Of a DNA stretch of 64,000 nt, positions 9,465-19,069 are shown one piece after another; the stretch's first letter is position 1, and every line of letters begins with the position of its first letter. The notes beneath the pieces are model-generated. The model was not told the DNA's origin. It saw nothing but the letters and a program-made list of their open reading frames with translations, and searched no databases. Where the stretch lies: the NCBI GenBank assembly GCA_019636335.1, contig JAHBXR010000009.1, positions 151,082 to 215,081 on the forward strand. The letters run 5' to 3'. The stretch comes from Pirellulales bacterium. Its GTDB lineage: Bacteria > Planctomycetota > Planctomycetia > Pirellulales > JAEUIK01. The translations under genes were made by a program, and so were the position numbers.

Positions 9465-10778
9465 ATGGCCAAATCGAAGAAATCGCAACTCCGCGTCACC
9501 ACCGAAGGCAACGAGCTATGCCTGCGCGCGGGACGGGGAAGTTGGGGCGTCGCGGCCTTCATGACGATTTGGATGGCGGGCTGGTCCGCCGGCTGCGTCA
9601 TGCTGCTCTTCAAGTTCCGCTGGGACATGCCGCTCGAAGATCTGATCTTTCCCATTCCCTTCTTCGTGGGCTGGCTCTTCGGCGCGCTCGTCTGGGCCTC
9701 GATGATCTTCGGCAATGAGGTGCTGTGGCTGGGACCCGAGGGCGTGCGCCATCGCTATCGCTGGTGGTTTCTGCCCGTGCAATGGCGCGATCTCCCGCTG
9801 CATGAACTGAAAAGCGTCGATTCCTTCTCCGAAGTCGAGGGGTCGGGCAAGAACCGTTCGGTCACGTCGGGCTTGCAGTTCCGCACCTACGGTGCCCCGC
9901 TGCGCTTTGGCCAGTCGCTCGATCATGCCGCGCGTGTCGAAGCATCACGCGTCGTCGGGCAACATCTCCGCATGTTGCAGTCGAAGTCCGCCGGCTCGTC
10001 GGCACGACGACAAGGGACCTTGCCGCCGGCGGCGGCCGACGGGCTGTTCGCCGCCTCGAGCACGGGTCCGCAAGCGCGGAGCGGCGGGCTGCTCCTGACG
10101 GATGAGCCCGGCTCGTTCCAGCGACCCGTCGAGTGTTGCTATCGCCTCGATCGCACGTTCGAGGGAGTCGATTTCGTTTGGCGTGGCAAGTCGATGTTGA
10201 TCGGCTCCTGCGCCATCCTGGCGCTGAACCTCTTCTGGAACACCATCGTCATCGTCTTCGCGCTGCAGCTCGTGAAGGACTTTCGTCTCGACCACTTCTT
10301 TTTCCTGGTACCGTTCGCCGTCATCGGCCTGGCCATGTTCGTCGGCTGGCTGGCCGCGTTGCTGCAGCCCTTCTTCAAGGAACGCTGGCGCTTTACCCGG
10401 GCCGAGATCGAGCACCGCTTTACGGTCTGCTGGATCGGCCCGCGCTGGCGCTACAACGTGATTCCCCTCTCGCATCTCGAGCTGCGGCGCGATGAGGACA
10501 GCAAGAAGCCCTTTTGGGAGCGAGGCAAGGCGCCGCCCGATGAAAGCGGCGCCTCCGAAGGAGTGGTCGCCCGACGGAGCGCACGCCGGGCGGGCATGAC
10601 CGGCAAGATGCGCCGGCCGATCAACTTGCAGCCGTCGCAGTTCGGCCGCGACTTCATGCTGGTGCTCGTCGCCGCCGATGGCGAGCCCCTCTGTACGATC
10701 AAGCATTTGCATGAAGGCGAAGCGCGGTGGATCGCCGACGTCCTTCGCGGTGAATTCGCCGGCTGGTTCGCACGCTAG
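9465..10778 (+). CDS. Hypothetical integral membrane protein with two similar halves
   Basis: A 437-residue protein. The frame is open 64 codons further upstream, but that part looks non-coding (low-complexity, Ser/Thr-rich), and MAKSKKSQ is the natural start. Two similar halves are visible. Each begins with a soluble stretch, then two hydrophobic helices (about residues 21-75 and 240-300), then a charged strand-rich region containing a WRYNVIPLSHLEL-type segment. The layout resembles duplicated membrane-anchored PH-like or DUF3592-type proteins, but I do not recognise a named family. No partner gene is obvious, since the next gene is on the opposite strand. Confidence 0.75.
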   Translation: MAKSKKSQLRVTTEGNELCLRAGRGSWGVAAFMTIWMAGWSAGCVMLLFKFRWDMPLEDLIFPIPFFVGWLFGALVWASMIFGNEVLWLGPEGVRHRYRWWFLPVQWRDLPLHELKSVDSFSEVEGSGKNRSVTSGLQFRTYGAPLRFGQSLDHAARVEASRVVGQHLRMLQSKSAGSSARRQGTLPPAAADGLFAASSTGPQARSGGLLLTDEPGSFQRPVECCYRLDRTFEGVDFVWRGKSMLIGSCAILALNLFWNTIVIVFALQLVKDFRLDHFFFLVPFAVIGLAMFVGWLAALLQPFFKERWRFTRAEIEHRFTVCWIGPRWRYNVIPLSHLELRRDEDSKKPFWERGKAPPDESGASEGVVARRSARRAGMTGKMRRPINLQPSQFGRDFMLVLVAADGEPLCTIKHLHEGEARWIADVLRGEFAGWFAR

Positions 10779-10920
10779 GTGCAGCAGGGTCTATTGCTTC
10801 GTCAGCCGAACTGTGCGGGCGCAAAGCGTGCCTCCACACCTGCATTGGTGGGCTTTGCCCTATAACGACCACAATAGGTAGACTTTATGGGCTCCATGAA
10901 AGGGCGGGCGTTGACTGCGG

Positions 10921-11238
10921 CTAATTTCGTCGCGACTCATTGGCGATGGCAACTGAGATCCACCGACCCAGCCAGCCAATGCCAGCGGCGATCACGCCGC
11001 CGATGCCAACGCGAATTGCCGTGAGGCCGATAAATCTTTCGACATGTGGGCTGAGAACGCCACCAATGAAGTCGTCGTAGGCCCTTTCAGCGGGCTGGAA
11101 GACGGTCATGAACATTAGCGACAGGCTCGCCGCGATGACTCCTGCCGAAAGAATAAACTTAAAGCCCCGAGCGGCTATCAGGGACAATCGCCGTCGACGA
11201 TCTGCGTTCTCCGGCGCCTGATACGGATTCTCGCTCAT
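10921..11238 (-). CDS. Small membrane protein with N-terminal NPYQAP motif
   Basis: A 105-residue protein beginning MSENPYQAPE. An NPYxxP start followed by a basic stretch and one to three hydrophobic helices is a recurrent layout of small planctomycetal membrane proteins. Hydrophobic segments lie at about residues 28-48 and 73-95. There is no enzymatic motif. It lies upstream of and on the same strand as another uncharacterised gene's 5' region. The function is unknown; the conserved N-terminus may be a sorting or interaction tag, which is inference only. Confidence 0.65.
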   Translation of the reverse strand: MSENPYQAPENADRRRRLSLIAARGFKFILSAGVIAASLSLMFMTVFQPAERAYDDFIGGVLSPHVERFIGLTAIRVGIGGVIAAGIGWLGRWISVAIANESRRN

Positions 11239-11412
11239 GCCGGTATACTAGCGGTGTAGCGCGGGGCGGATAAGTGAGGCGTCTCGGAGCCTCGTTTATC
11301 GACTGTCAGCCCAAGGCAACTCAGGCGAAATCGGCACCCTTCGGCCAACATTATTCCCGACTTTTCGGGCAGGAAGAGGGGTTTTGGACAAAGCCGTCCC
11401 CCGTGCGTCTGC

Positions 11413-12285
11413 TCAGTACCGCCGGCGCCGGAGAAAGGCTTCCTGAGATTCGACCATGGCCGCGGCGTGTTTCGCCGCACCGTTCGATTCCGCGGCGAAG
11501 AGCTCGTCGATCATGCCTTGCGCGTCGCCGGCAAACGATGCCAGACGCATGAGCCACAGAGACCGGAACATGCCGGTCGACTCGAAAAGCGATGGCTCGA
11601 AACAGCTCACGACACTCCGCGCGATCTCGGCATTGAGATCGGCATTCGGCGAACTGCGCGAGAGGGATGTCGCAAACGCGGAACGCAGAGCCGCCAGCGT
11701 GACGTTCCAGGCCTCGCTGGCCGTCTTGCTTTGTTGGCCGCGCAGCTCCTCGGCGAACTCGCTGGCCCGCGCTGGATGGAAGGCAAACTCCGAGGCATCG
11801 GCCGTCACCGAAAGATGCCCGACCAGGAGATCGGTCCAACGTTCGGCCCGGCGCCGCAGCCGGTCGAGCGCGAAGGCTTCCTTCGTGCTGAGTCGATTTT
11901 GGTCCACCAGCAGCGACAGCGCCCGAATCCGCACCTCGGTGTGTCCCAGCAGCACGCTCCGGGCGATCGGTTCGGCATCTTGTTGACCGTGCCGACGATC
12001 GAACAGCGTGAGCACACCGGCCCACACTCGCGTCAGGACTTCGCCGGCAAGGACCTCCTCGAGCAGGGGCCGCAACGGCGACCTGTCTCCCTGGCGGCGG
12101 TGTCCGAGGATCGGTTTCCCACCGGCAACGTCCTTCAGCTCGCGCGACCAACGATCGAGGCGGCATTTCGAGGCGGTCCAGTAACGCTCGATTCCTTCGT
12201 CCGGCAGTCGCTCGACATGTTCGATCATCAACGGACCGTGGGCACTAGCCAATGCGGCCAGCTCGACCATCTCGCGTGAGTGCAT
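11413..12285 (-). CDS. Hypothetical alpha-helical protein
   Basis: A 290-residue protein when started at ATG 12285 (MHSREMVELA). The frame stays open 44 codons further upstream without coding character, so the shorter form is preferred. The sequence is rich in Arg, Ala, Glu and Leu, is predicted all-helical, and has no signal peptide or membrane segment. A run of three arginines plus Tyr closes the protein. I recognise no family. It is preceded by a 436-bp spacer and followed by the small NPYQAP protein gene on the same strand. Confidence 0.6.
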   Translation of the reverse strand: MHSREMVELAALASAHGPLMIEHVERLPDEGIERYWTASKCRLDRWSRELKDVAGGKPILGHRRQGDRSPLRPLLEEVLAGEVLTRVWAGVLTLFDRRHGQQDAEPIARSVLLGHTEVRIRALSLLVDQNRLSTKEAFALDRLRRRAERWTDLLVGHLSVTADASEFAFHPARASEFAEELRGQQSKTASEAWNVTLAALRSAFATSLSRSSPNADLNAEIARSVVSCFEPSLFESTGMFRSLWLMRLASFAGDAQGMIDELFAAESNGAAKHAAAMVESQEAFLRRRRY

Positions 12286-12721
12286 ACTGTTCGCCTGGTT
12301 GAAGGAAGCCGAAAACGACAAGCCGGCAGAACGAGCTCCGCCGAACATGGCAAGCGGGGGCAATGCCCTGCGATGGCCCGATCCGCCACCGGCCAGAGAG
12401 CAGGGGAAAGAGACCACCCACGAGCAATCGGAGAGCCTGAGGGGACCAAGGCTCTCCGATTGCCGCGGCGATATGCCAGCGTAGGGAAAGCAAACAGGAT
12501 GCCAGTGGATCGAAGCGGGAGAATCGTTCCCCGTCGCCCCCCACTAAGTCTCAATGGCGGCAAGAGTTGCGAAACCTGTCCCAGGCGACGCGAGTATGCC
12601 ACGCGCACGCGCTCATGTTGCCGTTTGGCATCGTGCTCGATTGCCAGGCGGTGAAGTCGCCTCACCGCAACACATGCGGCTGGGATTCAATTGCACCCGA
12701 AAATCAAGATTGGACACAGCC
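12286..12721. other. Non-coding spacer
   Basis: 436 bp between the 3' end of the GT39-like gene (12722) and the start of the helical hypothetical gene. Several open frames exist on both strands, but none has a ribosome-binding site, family resemblance or consistent codon use. No tRNA-like or terminator-like structure was seen. Confidence 0.5.
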
Positions 12722-14242
12722 CTAGGCCGAGCGGCGCCGCGCTGTTTCGTGTGGGGCGGTTCCGTGGCGAGCGGGCTGATGCGGGCCACGCAGCGGATGG
12801 GCCTCGTCGCGACCCGGCACGACCATCGGCAGGATCGTCGTCGGTGCTTCCGCGCGGCGGCGGAACAGCCGTGCGAGGGCCGGGGCTACCGCGAGCGATG
12901 TCCAGACCAAGGTCATCGGCTCCAGCGGAATGCGAAACCGGGCCGAGGCGATCGTCAGCGTATGAAAGCCCATCACCAGGCCGAAGATGGCCACCGTCGG
13001 CCACAGGGTGCGCCACTGCGCGCGAGACGACAGCAAACCCACGAAGGCCAGTACCAGCCACACGATGCTCGACACGCGATACACCACGTGCGAGGCCTTG
13101 GGGTTCGTCTCATCGAACAGCAACATGTACCGCAGACGATTCACACAGAGCGCGAGATAGCGCGCGGGCTCGCGCGCGATGAATTCCATGGCTCGCGCCT
13201 GGAGCACGCGCGAGCGTTCGGGCTCGCTCAACCCGGCAAATTCGGCGTAGCCCCGCGGCTTGAGCAGCACGTCGTCGATGTAGAGCGTTTCGTGCCGCGC
13301 TTCCCAGAGCGCCCGATCGGCGCCGGCAAGCGTGCCGTCATGTTCCTGGCTTATGGCGGCAGCCGACGGCTTGGGAATCTTGTCCGTCCCCCAACTCTGG
13401 GCGTTGTTCCCCTGCCAGAAGGCATAGCCGAACGTCGATTTCACAAACACTGGCTCGCCATGCACGAGGTAGTTCCGCACGATCCAGGGCGCGATCACGA
13501 TGCCCGCGATGGCCGGTATCGCCAGCGCCTGGCAGAAACGGCGGCGGCGGGCATCGCGCGGACGATCGCTCGTCGGCTGTTGCAGGTAGTAAGCCACCAT
13601 CGCCACCGGAATCGCCAGCACGAGAATCGGCTCGACCAACAGCATCAAGCCCGCCAGCACACCGGCCGTCAACGGAACCCGCCACGCTTCCGCGGCAGGA
13701 CGCTGCAACGTCATCAACAATAGTCCAGTGAGCAGCAGTGCTCCCCACAGCGCCACCTGCACGTGCGTCACCATGTAGACATGCGGCGGATAAAGGGCGG
13801 CGCTCCAGCCGGCGCACCAACCGACCGCGCGCGGCGCGGGCACCAGGCGCCACGCTAGCAGCATCACCAGGTAGACAAGCCACGTGCCGGCCGCACACTG
13901 CAAAAGTTGAATCGCCAGAATGGCGGCCTGCGAACCCGCGCCAAAGCAGGCGTACGCGGCGGTGACCAACAGGGGATAGAGGGGCGCCTGTTGCGACGTC
14001 GGCCCCGTCTGGCCCAGATAGGTGATCGAGAATCCTCGTCCGGCCAGCAGGTTTTCGGCAATCGCCCCATGTTCGTAGGCCAGCGGGCGCTGGTGCTCGG
14101 TGCGAAGGGCGAGGACCAGCCCAAGACGCACCGCCAGTGCCAGCAAAAGCAAAAGGGACAGCCCGAGCTGACTTCGATGGTCTATCAGCCACGTCACAAG
14201 CAGACGTGAACGTACGGGAGTGCGCGAACGAACGCTGGTCAT
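12722..14242 (-). CDS. GT39/ArnT-like membrane glycosyltransferase
   Basis: A 506-residue polytopic inner-membrane protein. Hydrophobic helices start at residue 26 (LGLSLLLLLALAVRLGLVL), followed by a conserved extracytoplasmic loop (YEHGAIAENLLAGRG, then QQAPLYPLL). That loop is typical of protein mannosyltransferase/ArnT-like enzymes that use polyprenyl-phosphate sugars. About 9-10 further helices and a charged C-terminal tail follow. The acidic residue normally seen as D/E in the first loop would be the E within this stretch. The start ATG follows CAGGGA. It is a single-gene unit. The target could be a glycolipid, envelope glycan or protein; sequence alone does not decide. Confidence 0.8.
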   Translation of the reverse strand: MTSVRSRTPVRSRLLVTWLIDHRSQLGLSLLLLLALAVRLGLVLALRTEHQRPLAYEHGAIAENLLAGRGFSITYLGQTGPTSQQAPLYPLLVTAAYACFGAGSQAAILAIQLLQCAAGTWLVYLVMLLAWRLVPAPRAVGWCAGWSAALYPPHVYMVTHVQVALWGALLLTGLLLMTLQRPAAEAWRVPLTAGVLAGLMLLVEPILVLAIPVAMVAYYLQQPTSDRPRDARRRRFCQALAIPAIAGIVIAPWIVRNYLVHGEPVFVKSTFGYAFWQGNNAQSWGTDKIPKPSAAAISQEHDGTLAGADRALWEARHETLYIDDVLLKPRGYAEFAGLSEPERSRVLQARAMEFIAREPARYLALCVNRLRYMLLFDETNPKASHVVYRVSSIVWLVLAFVGLLSSRAQWRTLWPTVAIFGLVMGFHTLTIASARFRIPLEPMTLVWTSLAVAPALARLFRRRAEAPTTILPMVVPGRDEAHPLRGPHQPARHGTAPHETARRRSA

Positions 14243-14320
14243 TCCCTGACCTCGAACAAGTAGCCTGAATCGCTAGACAACCTCCAAGTCGCTAGCTGGG
14301 AGGGGCGGATTCTACCGACT

Positions 14321-14361
14321 CGCTTTCTCCGCGTCTCCGCCAACTCCGCGCCTCCGCGTGA
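14321..14361. repeat. Tandem CTCCGCG-type repeat
   Basis: Four degenerate direct copies of a (C)CTCCGCG/C unit lie in 41 bp (14327-14358). Such CTCCGCGTCTCCGCG strings are seen as dispersed intergenic repeats in planctomycetes and some other bacteria (recollection, not checked). It lies in the spacer upstream of the GT39-like gene. Confidence 0.5.
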
Positions 14362-14394
14362 GCTGCAACGCTTTTCTGAGCGGCGCGCAAAAAA

Positions 14395-14490
14395 CCGGGT
14401 GACGCCAGCTCGGCACTCCAAACCCACAGGCCGTGTTGCGTGGCAGGTGGTGGTAATTGGAGTCTGGAGTACCGAACTCGCGTCACCCGG
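14395..14490. repeat. 96-bp element with 26-bp terminal inverted repeats
   Basis: The left arm 14395-14420 and right arm 14465-14490 pair at 23 of 26 positions around a 44-bp centre. The outer 11 bp (CCGGGTGACGC against its complement) are perfect. The element is flanked by short A runs and followed by a GCTAG/CTAGC mini-hairpin (14498-14512). It could be a non-autonomous mobile repeat (MITE-like) or a transcribed long stem. There is no gene in 14243-14672. Confidence 0.6.
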
Positions 14491-14672
14491 CAAAAAGGCT
14501 AGCACCGCTAGCAAGAAATTTTCGTCTCGTCTCCGCAATCGTGCGAGTGAGCGTCGGCAGGGGGTCCGGCGTTCACTCAATTCTTGGCCCGTCGGGCGGT
14601 GCGATCGCTCTTGGGGCCAATCTCTTCTCCGCAAGAACCGTCGTTTCAGCTTTGGGACGCCTCACTTTCCCA

Positions 14673-14861
14673 TTACCAGCTCGACAAGATTCTCTCGCGG
14701 GTCAGCGGGGCGAAATTCTTCTGCTGGCCTAGCCGCGTCATCATCAGATCGATGTAGCGCTCGACAGACATGGGCTGAGCCGCGTTCTGGCTGGCGCCGT
14801 CACGGGTCTCATGGCCGTTTGCGGAAAGTTCGCAGGAGCGTGTCGATCGGATGGGACTCAT
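14673..14861 (-). CDS. Small hypothetical protein (62 aa)
   Basis: A short frame started at ATG 14861, with a strong purine-rich ribosome-binding region (AAGGAAAGGAAAC) 4-5 bases upstream; this is the main reason to accept it. The product has no membrane segment. The C-terminal half (YIDLMMTRLGQQKNF) is amphipathic and resembles a short helical protein, while the N-terminal half is Ser/Asn/Gly-rich and probably disordered. It stands alone between repeat elements and the gap terminator. The function is unknown. Confidence 0.45.
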   Translation of the reverse strand: MSPIRSTRSCELSANGHETRDGASQNAAQPMSVERYIDLMMTRLGQQKNFAPLTRERILSSW

Positions 14862-15041
14862 CGTTGTTTCCTTTCCTTCGCTGGACGCCTCATTCGCGAG
14901 AATCATTAAGCAGGGCTCGTGCCAAACGGCACCGTAGGCACCAGAAAAACAAACGCCATACGGCCCGTCACGTATCGCAAGATCTTGCCAATTAGCGATT
15001 TAAATAAAGGAGGGGATTTCTCTCCTAGATCGCGCAAGGCC

Positions 15042-15083
15042 AATAAAAAACGCCGCAGGGCCTTTCATGAGACCCTACGGCGT
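15042..15083 (-). terminator. Rho-independent terminator of gap
   Basis: Read on the minus strand: an 11-bp stem with one mismatch (ACGCCGTAGGG pairing with CCCTGCGGCGT; arms 15073-15083 and 15050-15060), a 12-base loop, then a T-rich run TTTTTTATT. It lies about 74 bp past the gap stop codon. Confidence 0.85.
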
Positions 15084-15156
15084 ATCAATTTGAGATGACG
15101 TTCCCGGCCTGAGACGTTCGCACGTCCAGTTTGGACGGCTACCGACTCAGCCGGGC

Positions 15157-16188
<1,032 letters not shown>

Positions 16189-16355
16189 TCAGACGCGGGG
16201 TGTAGCGACACTTTGGCCGGACGCGTGACGTCGCGGCGCCGCAACGAAGGCGCGCCCCCCTCGGGGGTCACGCAGCGGCGACAGTAAGGTGTGGCAGGAA
16301 ACGGGATTATACTGGTGCCCTCCACACCCAGCAACTGCCCCGCAGAGACGCTTGC

Positions 16356-17135
16356 ATGCCCCCCGCACGCCCCGATTGGAACCTGCCGCAAGGCGTCACG
16401 CACTCCCTTTGGGAATACGCCACGGCCGACCATATCGCCACCGAGTACGACGACTACTTCGCTTACAACAAACTCTTCCAGTTCGACGAAGCGGTCCTGC
16501 TGCGGCACTTCACCCGTCCCGGCCGGCTCGTCGATCTCGGCTGCGGCACCGGCCGACTCCTCATGCCCTTCGCGCGGCGTGGGTTCCACTGCGTGGCGGT
16601 CGACCTCTCGCGCCCCATGCTGACCGTCGTCGGCGAAAAAGCCGAACGCGCCCAGCTTGCCGTCGATCGCGTGCAGGCGAACTTCGTCGAGCTCGACTGC
16701 TTTGCCGACGCCTCGGTCGACTATTGCATCATCATGTTCAGCACGCTGGGCATGATCCGCGGAGCAGAGAACCGCGCCCGCGTGCTGGCCCACGCGCGAC
16801 GCATCGTGCGGCCGGGCGGGCTCTTCGTGGCGCACGTCCACAACCGCTGGTTCCATCTCTACGATCCGCAGGGGCGCCGCTGGCTGCTCCGTGGCCTGCT
16901 CGGCAGGCTGCGCGGGAACACACTGGAACCGGGCGACAAAGTGTTCGAGTATCGCCGCATCCCCAACATGCTGCTGCACAGCTTCACGCGGCGCGAGTTC
17001 CGCGCGCTGCTCGGCGGGGCCGGCTTTCAGATCCGAGAGTTCATCTCGCTCGACGCCGACCGCCAGCGGCCCCTCGCGCACCCGTGGCTCTTGGGAGGTT
17101 TTCGCGCGAACGGCTGGATCGCCCTTTGCGAGTGA
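16356..17135 (+). CDS. Class I SAM-dependent methyltransferase
   Basis: A 259-residue cytoplasmic methyltransferase. The SAM-binding motif I VDLGCGTGRL lies at about residues 58-68, the acidic residue ending the second strand is in VAVDLS, and a motif near IVRPGGLFVAHVHN marks the fourth to fifth strand region. The protein matches the general Methyltransf_11/25 layout, with a longer C-terminal substrate part (RGNTLEPGD onward). It is divergent from gap (180 bp apart) and convergent with the esterase gene, whose stop lies 34 bp away. The acceptor is unknown. Confidence 0.85.
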   Translation: MPPARPDWNLPQGVTHSLWEYATADHIATEYDDYFAYNKLFQFDEAVLLRHFTRPGRLVDLGCGTGRLLMPFARRGFHCVAVDLSRPMLTVVGEKAERAQLAVDRVQANFVELDCFADASVDYCIIMFSTLGMIRGAENRARVLAHARRIVRPGGLFVAHVHNRWFHLYDPQGRRWLLRGLLGRLRGNTLEPGDKVFEYRRIPNMLLHSFTRREFRALLGGAGFQIREFISLDADRQRPLAHPWLLGGFRANGWIALCE

Positions 17136-17169
17136 AATCGAACAGGCCTCCGCGGCTCCGCGCCAGTTC

Positions 17170-18063
17170 TTAATCGCTCTGCTTGCGAAGATATTCGTCG
17201 AAGAAGTCGAACGTTTCGGCTTCGGTGCGTTTGCGTTCGTCTCCCCGCCAGCCGTGCGCGGCGCCGAGCATGATCTCGACGCGCCCCGGCACGTCGACCT
17301 TGGTAAAGGCATCGATCATCTCGAAGGCCTGCTGGTAGGGAACCAGGATATCCTTCGTGCCGTGGAAGATCAGGGTCGGCGCATCGTCCTTGCTGACGTA
17401 TGTGAGAGGCGAGGCACGGCGATACTCTTCGCGACGCTCGTCGAGCTTGCCCCCGAGAAAACTCTCGATGATGGGCTGCGTGATCGTGGGATACTCGGCC
17501 AGAAAGTTGGTCGGTCCGTAATAGGCCACCACGGCCTGCACCTTGCTCGACCGATCGTTCCAGCCACCGTTGCCTTCGAGGCCGTCGCTCGGTTCGGTGG
17601 TGCCGAGCATCAGCGACAGATGACCTCCGGCCGAATCGCCCGTCGCGCCGATACGAGCGGGGTCGACGTTCAATTCATCCGCATGGGCACGCAGCCAACG
17701 GACGGCGCATTTCACGTCTTCGACCTGCGCCGGAAAAAGATGTGCCGGGGCGAAACGGTAGCCCACCGAGATGGCGACGTAACCGCGCCGTGCGGCTTCG
17801 CGAATCATGTCGTGGTAGGCGTCTTTGTTCCCCTGCCGCCAGCCGCCGCCGTGGATGAAGACAATCGCCGGCGCGGGCTCGGACAGGTTCTTCGGCTTGG
17901 CCAGGTGCAGCGTGAGCTTCTCGCCACCTCCCGTGCCGTATTCGACGTTGTCGCGCACCTCGATCTCGTGCTGGTCCGCCGGCTCGTCGGCCCGCGCTGA
18001 AGCGATTGGCCAGACCGCAAACAAACACAGAAAGACAGATCGAATGAGTCGCGAGCAGGTCAT
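17170..18063 (-). CDS. Secreted alpha/beta-hydrolase, esterase/lipase (BD-FAE/HSL type)
   Basis: A 297-residue exported hydrolase. I chose ATG 18063, which gives a clear signal peptide (hydrophobic core VFLCLFAVWPIA, cleavage after ARA). The upstream frame extension lacks coding character. The oxyanion motif HGGGW lies near residue 80, the nucleophile serine is in GDSAGGH near 155, the acid is in GTKDILVP and the catalytic His is in AAHGWRGD. This pattern fits carboxylesterases that deacylate plant or algal polysaccharides, or short esters. It is possibly in the same transcription direction as the LamG-like gene upstream (142 bp gap). The substrate is not known. Confidence 0.88.
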   Translation of the reverse strand: MTCSRLIRSVFLCLFAVWPIASARADEPADQHEIEVRDNVEYGTGGGEKLTLHLAKPKNLSEPAPAIVFIHGGGWRQGNKDAYHDMIREAARRGYVAISVGYRFAPAHLFPAQVEDVKCAVRWLRAHADELNVDPARIGATGDSAGGHLSLMLGTTEPSDGLEGNGGWNDRSSKVQAVVAYYGPTNFLAEYPTITQPIIESFLGGKLDERREEYRRASPLTYVSKDDAPTLIFHGTKDILVPYQQAFEMIDAFTKVDVPGRVEIMLGAAHGWRGDERKRTEAETFDFFDEYLRKQSD

Positions 18064-18204
18064 GAGTGCGATCCTCGGCGAGCCTCGTGGAAGGGAAGGT
18101 TCGGACGGCGACATTCTACACCGCTCGAAATGCCCCTGCACGGCGCGGGAGGACCGCGGTGGGCATGGCGCCACGAATCGCCGCGATGCTCGCGGCAGGC
18201 CGTA

Positions 18205-18861
18205 TTACCTGGTCGGGGGGTCGACGACTTCGCCACGCAGACGGATGTCGTCCCAGTCGGTGGTGTCGTCGAAGGAACCGATCCCCACTTGTCCCCAGGT
18301 GAAATGTTTGTCGGTGGCGGTCATCACCGGGTGTTCGAGGTCGTCGAAGTAGACCTTGATCGAGCCATCCTTCACGGTGCGCTCGATGCGCACCGCGTGC
18401 CATTCATCGTCCCAGGGGGTGCCCTCGGTACTGGTGGTCGAGATCTTCACGCGCGGGGCATCATTCACCAGAAAGATCTGGTTGGCGTGGTCGTCGGCCT
18501 GCTTCCCCAGGTGAACGTAATAGAAGTGGGCGGGATCCTGGTAGCCGAAGAAGAGGCACGCGTCGCGATGACCGTAGTCGCGCACGGTGCTGCGCACCTT
18601 GGCGTCGAGCGTGAAATCGCCCACGACGGCCTCCTTGAAGAGCGCGATGTTGAGCGGGCTGCGGTGGGGCGGCTGGTACTTGCTCGCCCGCCCCTGGCGA
18701 TAGACTTTGCTCGAACCGCTATCAAAAACCTCCCAGGCCGCCGGATCGGTTGGCTGCCAGCGATCGGCCCCCTGCTCAAAGTTCTCTTCAAAGACGAGCG
18801 GCAGCTCGGTAGCGCTGGCACGAGCAGGCGTTAACGGTAGCGAGGCGGTCGCCACGAGCAT
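18205..18861 (-). CDS. Secreted concanavalin A-like (LamG/DUF1080-type) domain protein
   Basis: The mature part begins LVFEENFEQGADRWQP and continues as a single beta-jelly-roll of about 190 residues, with FFGYQDPAHFYYVHLG and VYFDDLEHPVM. This is the style of planctomycetal LamG or DUF1080-type glycan-binding domains. The start is uncertain. ATG 18861 cuts the signal peptide short; an in-frame TTG at 18897 would give a better signal (basic RGLR, then a hydrophobic core and cleavage after RASA). ATG 19035 has an excellent AGAGGAG site 34 bp after hisG but would place the signal peptide 58 residues inside and translate through an intergenic repeat. No catalytic residues were recognised. Confidence 0.75.
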   Translation of the reverse strand: MLVATASLPLTPARASATELPLVFEENFEQGADRWQPTDPAAWEVFDSGSSKVYRQGRASKYQPPHRSPLNIALFKEAVVGDFTLDAKVRSTVRDYGHRDACLFFGYQDPAHFYYVHLGKQADDHANQIFLVNDAPRVKISTTSTEGTPWDDEWHAVRIERTVKDGSIKVYFDDLEHPVMTATDKHFTWGQVGIGSFDDTTDWDDIRLRGEVVDPPTR

Positions 18862-18902
18862 CCCAGCAATCGCGATACGGAGGCCTCGAAGATTCAACCT
18901 GA

Positions 18903-18973
18903 GTGGCCCTGCTGGCTTGCCCAGCACGGTTGGCTCGACTCTCCCACGGCTGGGCGTGCCAGCAGTGCCGCAC
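18903..18973. repeat. Inverted repeat, family B (GTGGCCCTGCTGGC), copy 1
   Basis: Two arms of about 27-30 bp (18903-18929 and 18944-18973) are imperfect inverted copies. The left arm itself folds as TGCTGG/CCAGCA around a 5-base loop. The 14-bp core GTGGCCCTGCTGGC is repeated exactly at 31316-31329 and, with one change, near 29389. It lies between hisG and the LamG-like gene. Confidence 0.65.
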
Positions 18974-19069
18974 GAGATGACGTTCCAAGATGAAATCGAG
19001 CGCGAAGCCAAGCTCCAGGGTCGAATCACTTGCATGCTCCACTCCTCTGGTTGCGAGATGGACTGGGCG

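Noticed and set aside
12554..13723. 389-codon plus-strand frame inside the GT39-like gene region
   Set aside because: It has antisense composition (Arg/His/Gln-rich) with no family resemblance, whereas the minus-strand frame has clear membrane-protein character.
14239..14634. 131-codon minus-strand frame over the repeat-rich spacer
   Set aside because: It translates the CTCCGCG repeat and the 96-bp inverted element; no protein features.
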